From: Caldisericota bacterium
GTDB taxonomy: Bacteria; Caldisericota; Caldisericia; Cryosericales; Cryosericaceae
DNA length: 9,060 nt
Assembly (NCBI GenBank): GCA_026390195.1
Contig: JAPLGK010000153.1
Span: 1-9,060 of the forward strand
Direction of reading: 5' to 3'
The translations under genes and the position numbers were made by a program. The notes beneath the pieces were generated by a model, which saw only the letters and a program-made list of their open reading frames with translations, was not told the DNA's origin and searched no databases. Shown one piece after another: positions 1-5,102 of this stretch (the first letter of the stretch is position 1; each line of letters opens with the position of its first letter).

Positions 1-852
1 TTTGTGCTGTCTGTCTGAAAACGCAGGGATCACAACGGCACCGATGACTCCTCCGACAAGCATGAGGGCGCCGAGCGTCCCCGCCTGCTCCGGGCTGAAT
101 CCGCGCGGTCGGATGATGGGCTCCACCCAGGTCGACAGGCCGTTGAAGAGTCCCAGTGCAATGAAGCAGATAACCAGGAACATCCAGAACATTCTGTTCT
201 TGAGAGCATTTTTGAGGCCGTCCAGCATGAGCGCACGCGTCTCCTGCCCTGCCGGGCATGGCGGTGTCGGCGGTTTCTCACGCGCCAGCAGGATGAAGAG
301 CGCCGAGGAGAAAGCAGCCACAATGCCATATAGCGACTGAACGCGCGCGATGGACACGCGTTGGATCAGAACCGGTGTCAGGACCATGCCGATTGCTGTT
401 CCGACAAGTGATGCCAATGTCACCAGTCCGACTGCCGTGGCACGAAATTCGCGGTCGAACCACTTAGCCGGAACGGTTGTCCAGGCGTTGAGCAGAAAGG
501 GCTGCGCGACCGCGATGCCGATCGTCGAAGCCAAGACGAGGTTGTACCGGGCTCCCGCCAGTCCTCGCAGGATACCGAAAACGCCCATCAAAACAGCACC
601 AATACTAACAGCCTTGTGAAAACCCCACGTGTCGATCACCCAAGAGACCGGAATGGACAGAGGAACGAAGGCGATCATGAACATCATTGACAACAGTCCG
701 ATGTTGAGATCGGTTACACCGTAGAACTTTGCCGCTGGCCCCGTAATCGGAGAGTAGCTGATCCACAACATCTGAATGGTAATATTGATAAGCATAAACA
801 CCGCCAGCACAACCCAGCGGTAGCCATACACGCGAAACGTTGGCCTGTCCAT
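1..852 (-). CDS. FLVCR-like MFS transporter, N-terminal 284 residues (partial)
   Basis: Inner-membrane permease of the major facilitator superfamily; the C-terminal part lies beyond the left window edge. The reading frame is open from an ATG at 852 to base 1. The start is fixed by GGGGGAG (858-864, read on the minus strand) five bases upstream. The product is strongly hydrophobic, with about seven membrane segments visible and a hydrophilic central loop near residues 191-220. Residues 11-80 resemble animal FLVCR proteins: YRWVVL at 11-16, FYGVTDLNIGLLSM at 43-56, FVPLSIP at 62-68 and the post-helix-2 loop WVIDTWGF at 71-78 around D74. A WFDREFRATA segment (131-140) is typical of the loop ahead of MFS helix 5. 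Characterised FLVCR proteins carry heme, choline or ethanolamine; the substrate here cannot be told, and bacterial relatives are mostly uncharacterised. The gene is divergent from the flavoprotein at 1371. MFS membership is near certain; FLVCR affinity is recognised by motif only. Confidence 0.85.
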   Translation of the reverse strand, partial: MDRPTFRVYGYRWVVLAVFMLINITIQMLWISYSPITGPAAKFYGVTDLNIGLLSMMFMIAFVPLSIPVSWVIDTWGFHKAVSIGAVLMGVFGILRGLAGARYNLVLASTIGIAVAQPFLLNAWTTVPAKWFDREFRATAVGLVTLASLVGTAIGMVLTPVLIQRVSIARVQSLYGIVAAFSSALFILLAREKPPTPPCPAGQETRALMLDGLKNALKNRMFWMFLVICFIALGLFNGLSTWVEPIIRPRGFSPEQAGTLGALMLVGGVIGAVVIPAFSDRQHK

Positions 853-1206
853 AGCATCTCCCCCGCGATTGATCTTCTCTTCTTCGCAAGTATTGCCAAC
901 TTGTCGGAAAAGTACAATGCAAGAGAACGTCGGTGGGGTCTGGTTGCTGTGGCTCTGTTCTACGATTCAGAGAGAACGGCCAGTTATCCAGCCACAACCA
1001 GATCATATCATGATACCGGCAAACATTCAGTCGCACGGCTTCGTCAGGAGTCTCACGCAGGACAATGTTTCCTGTGGGACACCGACGGACTGGCTCGAGG
1101 CCGCAGACTGCCACCTTCACCCACCCCGCGCGCACCGAGTCGCACGTACACGAATGAGTCTAGGCTTGCGGTTGGGCCGAGAACAGAGTAGATTTGGGAA
1201 AGGGGG

Positions 1207-1232
1207 CGCCCTTCTGGTGGAGGGCGTTTCTT
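1207..1232 (+). terminator. Possible intrinsic terminator hairpin without an evident gene upstream
   Basis: CGCCCT (1207-1212) pairs perfectly with AGGGCG (1221-1226) across an eight-base loop, and TTTCTT follows at 1227-1232. The shape fits a short rho-independent terminator read on the plus strand. No plus-strand gene ends just before it, and the T-tract is interrupted, so it could instead belong to a leader or a small RNA, or be chance. Confidence 0.3.
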
Positions 1233-1283
1233 GGATGCCTTTCCAGATCTCTTGTATTGAAATTGCAGCGGAGTAGAATCACA

Positions 1284-1314
1284 TTGACAATCTACTAACG
1301 AATTGCAGTAGATT
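1284..1314 (+). promoter_or_regulatory. Promoter with 19-base spacer and embedded dyad, for the flavoprotein gene
   Basis: A consensus -35 box TTGACA lies at 1284-1289 and a -10-like TAGATT (4 of 6 consensus bases) at 1309-1314. The 19-base spacer is longer than the usual 17. The perfect inverted repeat AATCTACT / AGTAGATT runs from the last base of the -35 to the last base of the -10. Long spacers with internal dyads are characteristic of MerR-family-controlled promoters, where the bound activator untwists the DNA. However, this dyad also covers the -10, which would equally suit a TetR-type repressor blocking polymerase. A start site near 1321 would leave an untranslated leader of about 50 bases before the ATG at 1371. 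Confidence 0.5.
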
Positions 1315-1370
1315 ATGAGTCTGGAATCATCTATCAGGAGCGTAACTCATAGCAGTCTGAGGGGGTCTAT

Positions 1371-2024
1371 ATGGTAAGAGCAGTGGCAATCAATGGCAGT
1401 CCGCAAATGGAGAAGGGCAATACAGCCTTGGTCCTGGCTTCGTTCATCCAAGGCATGATGGATGCTGGAGCCGAAGTCGAGCTACTCTACGCAAGCCGTC
1501 TGACGGTCAAGCCATGCAGTTGTGGGGTGATGTATTGTTGGGACGACGGCCCCGGAGAATGCTGTATCCAGGATGACATGCAGTTGCTCTATCCGAAATT
1601 GAAGGCCGCCGATGTCCTCATCCTGGCGACCCCGGTCTATGTTCCTTTGCCAGGTGACATGCAAAACGTAGTCAACAGGCTAATGCCTCTTATCGAGCCA
1701 AAGTTGGAGAGGCGCCAAGGGCGTACGCGAGCCAGGTTCCGTGAAGACGTCGGCATCCAGAAGATCGTGCTCGTCGCAACAAGCGGGTGGCGGGAGGTCG
1801 AGAACTGCGACACCGTCGTGCGTATCGTCAAGGAGCTAGCTGAAGATGCAAGCACGGAGTTCGCGGGAGCAGTTCTGAGGCCTCATGCGGATGCTATGAG
1901 GGCCGATGGCAAGGTTACCCGGGATGGTCAGGCTGTGCTGGATGCGGTGAGAAGGGCTGGAAATGAACTCGTCAAAGAAGGCCGAATGAACCAGGAAACC
2001 CTTAGAGGAAGAGCTATGAAATAG
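1371..2024 (+). CDS. NADPH-dependent FMN reductase / flavodoxin-fold iron-sulfur-flavoprotein-like protein
   Basis: A 217-residue cytoplasmic protein of the NADPH-dependent FMN reductase superfamily, expected to bind FMN and move electrons from a nicotinamide or low-potential donor to an acceptor that cannot be identified. The phosphate-binding loop is INGSPQMEKGNT (7-18), which opens the flavodoxin fold. AADVLILATPVYVPLPGDMQNVVNR (79-103) carries the conserved TPVY turn next to the isoalloxazine ring and the usual Asn/Asp-Arg that follows. The insert after strand 2 is cysteine-rich: C49, C51, C56, C64 and C65, followed by DDM (68-70). Iron-sulfur flavoproteins place a compact CX2CX2CX4-7C motif here. 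The spacing C-X-C-X4-C-X7-CC differs, so a cluster is not assured. The start is supported by GAGGGGG at 1359-1365, five bases upstream. The gene has its own promoter region with a dyad, suggesting inducible expression. Family is confident; acceptor is unknown. Confidence 0.88.
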   Translation: MVRAVAINGSPQMEKGNTALVLASFIQGMMDAGAEVELLYASRLTVKPCSCGVMYCWDDGPGECCIQDDMQLLYPKLKAADVLILATPVYVPLPGDMQNVVNRLMPLIEPKLERRQGRTRARFREDVGIQKIVLVATSGWREVENCDTVVRIVKELAEDASTEFAGAVLRPHADAMRADGKVTRDGQAVLDAVRRAGNELVKEGRMNQETLRGRAMK

Positions 2025-2190
2025 ATGCGGTCAAGCGCTTCTGCCATGGCGTGCTCCGTATGGGACGATTCGTACGGCGTTGTTGCACTGCAAAGCATAG
2101 TGAGAGTCCGGTTGGTGGACAGTTGGGTGGCTAGATCAGTTCGCGAAACCGCAGGCACAGCGCTAGATCCAATTCTTGAGGAGCATGAAC

Positions 2191-3027
2191 ATGTCCAAGA
2201 ATCCTAATCAGAACCTGAGCGGCGTGGCTGAAACGTTGCTCATTACGCTCTACATTCGAGCCATGGAAAGCCAGCGTCCCGATGCCCTGCTCAAAGACGA
2301 GAAAGCCGTGGCGTCGGTCACGCAGATGAGCTATGATTTCGCGCGGATCAAGCAGATCAAGATGGATGAGGATGATAAGGTCAGTATCATCCTGCGTAAC
2401 CGGGAGATCGACCGCTACGCGCGGGGTTTTCTGGCCCGCTACCCGGAGGCGGTCGTGGTCCACATTGGGTGCGGCCTCGATTCGCGCTTTGAGCGCGTGG
2501 ACAGTGGCCAGGTAGAGTGGTATGACCTTGATTTGCCAGAAGTCATTGAACTGCGCCGGAAGTTCATCGGTGGCGAAGGGGCGCGCTATCATTTGCTAGC
2601 TTGTTCGGCGTTCGATAGCACGTGGCTAAACGCGGTGAACGTCCATCGCCAGCGCCCTTTTCTCTTTCTGGCCGAGGGCGTTTTCCAGTACTTTGAGGAA
2701 GCACAGGTCAAGTCGTTGGTGCTGACGTTGCGGGAACGTTTCCCGGGCGCGGAACTGGTCTTCGACGCGTTTTCGCCGTACATTGTCCGAGCGAACAACC
2801 TCAGGTTCAGGATTTCCCGCACCAAAATCAGCGCCCGTTATCACTGGGGACTGAAACGCGGCACAGACCTCGAACGCTGGGGCGAGGGCATCTGCCTCCT
2901 TGACGAGTGGTTCCCTTTCAGTCGCCCTGAGCCACGCCTGGCTCATATTCGATGGATGCGCCATATTCCACTTTTCGCCAAAGTCATGGGCATTTTCCAC
3001 TACCAGCTTGGAAAGACAGCGAGATGA
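2191..3027 (+). CDS. SAM-dependent O-methyltransferase, leucine carboxyl methyltransferase (LCM) family
   Basis: A 278-residue protein of the LCM / COG3315 type, which transfers a methyl group from S-adenosylmethionine, usually to a carboxylate or hydroxyl of a small molecule or protein; many bacterial members sit in secondary-metabolite clusters. The SAM-binding motif I is VVHIGCGLDSR (89-99). The acidic strand-2 motif YDLDLPEVIELRRKF follows at 111-125, and the family's LAEGVFQYF motif is at 160-168. The N-terminus (SGVAETLLITLYIRAMES) also has the family pattern. I chose the ATG at 2191 because GAGGAG (2178-2183) lies seven bases upstream; TTG 2176 and ATG 2185 overlap or crowd that site. 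The gene is 166 bases after the flavoprotein stop. An attC-like element begins 16 bases after its stop, so it may be cassette cargo rather than part of a local pathway. The substrate cannot be inferred. Confidence 0.85.
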   Translation: MSKNPNQNLSGVAETLLITLYIRAMESQRPDALLKDEKAVASVTQMSYDFARIKQIKMDEDDKVSIILRNREIDRYARGFLARYPEAVVVHIGCGLDSRFERVDSGQVEWYDLDLPEVIELRRKFIGGEGARYHLLACSAFDSTWLNAVNVHRQRPFLFLAEGVFQYFEEAQVKSLVLTLRERFPGAELVFDAFSPYIVRANNLRFRISRTKISARYHWGLKRGTDLERWGEGICLLDEWFPFSRPEPRLAHIRWMRHIPLFAKVMGIFHYQLGKTAR

Positions 3028-3042
3028 AAGACGCGCTACGCT

Positions 3043-3109
3043 GCCCAACAACGCCGTGCAGCCGAACGCTTCGCTGACGCTACGCGGCGGCTGATGGCGA
3101 CCGTTAGCC
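3043..3109 (+). repeat. attC-like recombination site (candidate integron cassette junction)
   Basis: The 67-bp element begins 16 bases after the methyltransferase stop. In order it shows an R''-like GCCCAAC (3043-3049), an L'' box CAGCCG (3059-3064), an L' box CGGCTG (3088-3093) that is its perfect complement, and an R'-like GTTAGCC (3103-3109). Inside the L stem, CGC (3067-3069) can pair with GCG (3084-3086), leaving AA (3065-3066) unpaired as the extrahelical bases known in attC hairpins. The outer CGC (3052-3054) can pair with GCG (3097-3099). Length is within the known attC range. The R boxes pair at five of seven positions, and R' departs from GTTRRRY at its sixth base. No integrase is seen. 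It could instead be an attC-derived or MITE-like dispersed repeat. Confidence 0.5.
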
Positions 3110-3135
3110 CCCTGCTAATGACTGGAGATGAAGTG

Positions 3136-3960
3136 ATGACCATCTTGGAGAATGTGAACCATTTCTCTAATCGATTTGGGAAGGGAGTCATCGTCAACAA
3201 CACAGCTTGGCGCTACTACCGCCTCGGGGCGGGTGCACCCATCCTCTGGCTCACTGGCGGGCTGCGCCGGGCTGCGCTCGGATTCGCCTTCATGGAAAGG
3301 CTTGCCACGCGCCATACGGTCATCGCTCCTGATTACCCACCTGTGCAGACGATTGACGAGTTTATCACTGCCTTTGACACCATCATGCAAACCGAAGGCA
3401 TTGACACCTTTGCGCTTGGAGGTCAGTCCTATGGCGGATTGCTGGCACAGGCATATCTGGCGCGCAAGACCAAGGCTGTCGAACGGCTCATCCTTTCCAG
3501 CACCGGTCCGGCAGATTACGGCAAAGGCTGGTTGCCTGTGGAGTATGCCATCATTGCACTGGTACGCCTCCTGCCCGAAAAGACAGTCAAGAACATGCTG
3601 ATCGGCGGATTACTCAAGGCCATCATCCTGCCCGAAGCTGAGCGCGTCCAATGGTTGGAAGCCATCAACGACGTTATGCAAAACGATCTATCTCGTGCTG
3701 ATGTCGTGTCGCATTTTGCCGTTGTTGCCGATTTGATCCGGAAGGGAGTCGTCACTCCCGCCGCTTGTCAAGACTGGACAGGTCGCATCATTGTGCTCAG
3801 CGCTGAAAACGACCCGACCCAGAGCAAGAAGGACTTTCCCCGTTATGAAAAGCTGTTTGGTCGCGCCGTGGAAATACTTGACATGGGCAATATGGGGCAC
3901 GCTGCAGTGCTCTTTAACCCGGACAAATACGCCGAATTGCTCGAACAGGCGCTTGTCTGA
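3136..3960 (+). CDS. Alpha/beta-hydrolase fold enzyme
   Basis: A 274-residue single-domain alpha/beta hydrolase, acting on an ester, amide or similar bond of unknown substrate, probably in the cytoplasm since no signal peptide is seen. The nucleophile elbow is GGQSYGG (95-101) with S98; the acid is D226 in SAENDPTQ; the histidine is H255 in GNMGHAAV. Strand 3 leads into the oxyanion-hole segment LWLTGG (37-42), where many relatives have HG. A helical lid lies around residues 125-190. I start at ATG 3136, eight bases after GGAG (3124-3127). An earlier in-frame ATG at 3094 lies inside the attC-like hairpin, and the one at 3118 lacks a ribosome binding site. The coding region begins 26 bases after the R'-like box, as expected of a cassette gene, and nothing links it functionally to the methyltransferase ahead of it. 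Confidence 0.87.
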   Translation: MTILENVNHFSNRFGKGVIVNNTAWRYYRLGAGAPILWLTGGLRRAALGFAFMERLATRHTVIAPDYPPVQTIDEFITAFDTIMQTEGIDTFALGGQSYGGLLAQAYLARKTKAVERLILSSTGPADYGKGWLPVEYAIIALVRLLPEKTVKNMLIGGLLKAIILPEAERVQWLEAINDVMQNDLSRADVVSHFAVVADLIRKGVVTPAACQDWTGRIIVLSAENDPTQSKKDFPRYEKLFGRAVEILDMGNMGHAAVLFNPDKYAELLEQALV

Positions 3961-3966
3961 AGAGAA

Positions 3967-3980
3967 GTCTTGCGCAAGAC
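3967..3980. repeat. 14-bp perfect palindrome just after the hydrolase stop codon
   Basis: GTCTTGCGCAAGAC reads identically on both strands and starts six bases after the hydrolase stop. It has almost no loop and no following T-tract (GCATTATTC follows), so it is a poor terminator. It might be a protein-binding site, a transcript-end stabiliser, or chance. Confidence 0.4.
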
Positions 3981-4001
3981 GCATTATTCAGCCAATCAGT
4001 G

Positions 4002-4073
4002 GGCTACCACCGGGTTGCAGCCGACGTTGGCCGCTTCCCGCTGAGGCATCAGGCAAGGCTGTGCAAGTTCACG
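4002..4073 (+). repeat. Degenerate attC-like element after the hydrolase gene
   Basis: GGCTACC (4002-4008) and GCAGCCG (4017-4023) lie at the same 15-base offset as GCCCAAC and GCAGCCG in the 3043-3109 element, and the bases between are partly alike. GGCTACC is one base from GGCTAAC, the exact complement of the GTTAGCC box at 3103-3109. TTGCAGCC (4015-4022) can pair with GGCTGTGCAA (4057-4066), leaving two bases bulged. The right R box is not recognisable (GTTCACG at 4067-4073 fails the consensus). The position, 41 bases after the hydrolase stop, is where a cassette's own attC should be. Decayed or coincidental. Confidence 0.25.
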
Positions 4074-4660
4074 AACAAGAACGCTGTACGCAGAACCCTA
4101 CTAAGTACCGGGAGACCGAACCCAGAGCAACGCGTCTGCAAGAGCGCCAATCACCGCACTTTCGGGCCTCGATGGAAGCTACGCGGCGGCGTGGTTCCCT
4201 CCCCCTATCTTCACCACACTCATCAATACTGCGTTTCCAGCATCACCTTGGAACTCCACCAACTCCCCTACTGGATGGGTCAGACGTGTTTCCGCAAGGC
4301 ACGGAGATGGCCAGGAAGTCAGTGTTCACCGATCTGGAAGTTGAATCCTGGCAAGCTGCCGCTCCGCCCATTGTTCGTTCTCGCAACTGGATTCGGAGGG
4401 ATCCTTATCACAGCACGGTGAGGATGGCATGCATTGAAGTCGAAGAAAGAACAGTACTCAGGTGCCAAGTCTCATCGTGGAAGACCCACCCCAATTCTTG
4501 GTGCAAAGCTTGTTTCCTGTAAGGTGCATGTCCAAGCGAGCTCTCCCAACGTCTCGAAACCAGTGCCCTGTCCCCTTGACTCGAAAACAGAGCATCGCGA
4601 CTGAGCCCCGTTGACTCTCCAATGCTATCGCTCAGGTCCACCAACGTGCGCGTTCTCAGG

Positions 4661-5065
4661 CTACCCCGCGCTTGCCGGACTCCGCAGCAGCTCGCGAATG
4701 CGGCCCTCCGGTTCATCGCCGAGCCTCATCCCATGCAGAAGGACACGAAAGTAGACCTGCTCCCCATAGCAGTGCCTCAAGACATCTCTGACGTCGGTAT
4801 TCAGACGTTGCCCTGCTACACCTTCCACGAGCGCTATTCCTGCGAGTGGAACATGCCACTCATGGACGTCGTTGTCCCAAGCTGTGAGATCGGATTTGAA
4901 CCTGGAACCTGAGACGTTCCCGGTGACGACTCCTTCTCGGGTTACCAGCACAACAACCATCTCGCCGACCGCCCAGTCCAGAGACCGAATCTTCGAGCTA
5001 CCCCACACCCCATCCATGACAATGACTCGGGCTTTGCGCCAGTTGTCAAGCGTGACAACTCTCAT
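4661..5065 (-). CDS. Small protein resembling an EVE/PUA-like domain
   Basis: A 134-residue soluble protein without signal peptide or membrane segment. I do not know its function. Its pattern resembles stand-alone EVE/PUA-like proteins (COG1673 type), whose fold binds modified bases or RNA. It shows NW (8-9) and VWG (20-22) near the N-terminus; SLDWAVGEMVVVLV (28-41), like the 'K-GD-vvfY' strand; VVTGNVSG (46-53), like 'ivGi-eV'; FKSDLTAW (56-63), like 'yyDdtpiW'; WHVPLAGIALVEG (70-82), like the 'yRvklkpi' strand; DVRDVL (91-96); and LLHGMR (109-114), like the 'l-Gk-mR' end motif. The ATG at 5065 is preceded on the minus strand by an AGGGGGAGGGGG-type run (about 5070-5080), an excellent ribosome binding site. 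It begins 37 bases after the lipoprotein stop on the same strand, so it is probably co-transcribed. The gene is well supported; the domain call is by eye. Confidence 0.68.
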   Translation of the reverse strand: MRVVTLDNWRKARVIVMDGVWGSSKIRSLDWAVGEMVVVLVTREGVVTGNVSGSRFKSDLTAWDNDVHEWHVPLAGIALVEGVAGQRLNTDVRDVLRHCYGEQVYFRVLLHGMRLGDEPEGRIRELLRSPASAG

Positions 5066-5102
5066 CGTTCCCCCTCCCCCTAGTCCCGGAGAAGAAGTGA
5101 TG

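Larger units (their letters stand above)
1187..1314 (+). repeat. Four copies of an AGTAGAWT half-site upstream of the flavoprotein gene
   Basis: AGTAGATT occurs at 1187-1194 and 1307-1314, AGTAGAAT at 1272-1279, and the inverted copy AATCTACT at 1289-1296. The pair 1289-1296 / 1307-1314 is a perfect 8-bp inverted repeat with a 10-base centre. The sequence AATTGCAG also occurs twice, at 1261-1268 and 1301-1308, so the 1272 copy sits in a partly repeated context. Clustered half-sites of this kind are typical of an operator for a dimeric repressor or activator. No regulator gene is visible in the window, so the binding protein is unknown. Confidence 0.5.
853..1370. other. Divergent intergenic region without a credible gene
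   Basis: These 518 bases separate the MFS gene (minus) from the flavoprotein gene (plus). Open frames exist on both strands, for example a TTG-initiated one at 901-1191, but they lack ribosome binding sites and give Arg/Ser/Pro-rich products with no recognisable domain. What the stretch does hold is regulatory-looking sequence at its right end: an orphan hairpin at 1207-1232, four AGTAGAWT half-sites between 1187 and 1314, and a promoter at 1284-1314. No promoter for the MFS gene stands out; a weak AATACT around 890-895 read on the minus strand is the only candidate I saw. The part from about 950 to 1180 could be a decayed gene or an unannotated RNA, but nothing in it proves either. Confidence 0.6.
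3961..4660. other. About 700 bases with no convincing gene
   Basis: This stretch lies between the convergent ends of the hydrolase (plus) and the EVE-like gene (minus). Open frames exist on both strands, including one at 3999-4421 plus and one at 4408-4716 minus. They lack ribosome binding sites and have no recognisable domain. The stretch contains a 14-bp palindrome at 3967-3980, a decayed attC-like segment at 4002-4073, and at 4178-4190 an exact copy of the 13 bases GCTACGCGGCGGC found inside the attC-like element at 3079-3091. It reads as decayed cassette or mobile DNA. I found no clear intrinsic terminator for either neighbouring gene. Confidence 0.55.

Noticed and set aside
605..1135. 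176-codon minus-strand open frame across the MFS gene start and intergenic region
   Set aside because: Its last 83 codons overlap the clearly real MFS frame out of register, it has no ribosome binding site, and the product has no recognisable domain.
2130..2169. GCTAGATC direct repeat (2130-2137, 2162-2169) as an attC R box at the start of the methyltransferase cassette
   Set aside because: The second copy is well placed, but GCTAGAT breaks the essential GTT core and no complementary L boxes were found around it.
2025..2207. 60-codon plus-strand frame starting immediately after the flavoprotein stop
   Set aside because: The GAGGAAGAG upstream is suggestive of coupling, but the frame overlaps the methyltransferase start and the product looks random.
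3999..4421. 140-codon plus-strand frame in the region after the hydrolase
   Set aside because: No ribosome binding site, Arg/Pro/His-rich composition, and no domain; treated as chance within non-coding DNA.
4597..4640. Inverted repeat GACTGAGC ... GCTCAGGTC as terminator of the minus-strand unit
   Set aside because: One-base bulge, a loop of about 25 bases and no adjacent T-tract in the direction of transcription.
4408..4716. 102-codon minus-strand frame whose middle (DLSDSIGESTGLSRDALFSS) faintly resembles the helix-turn-helix tail of REP-associated transposases
   Set aside because: It overlaps the end of the well-supported EVE-like gene out of frame, lacks a ribosome binding site and shows no transposase catalytic part upstream; the resemblance is too short.
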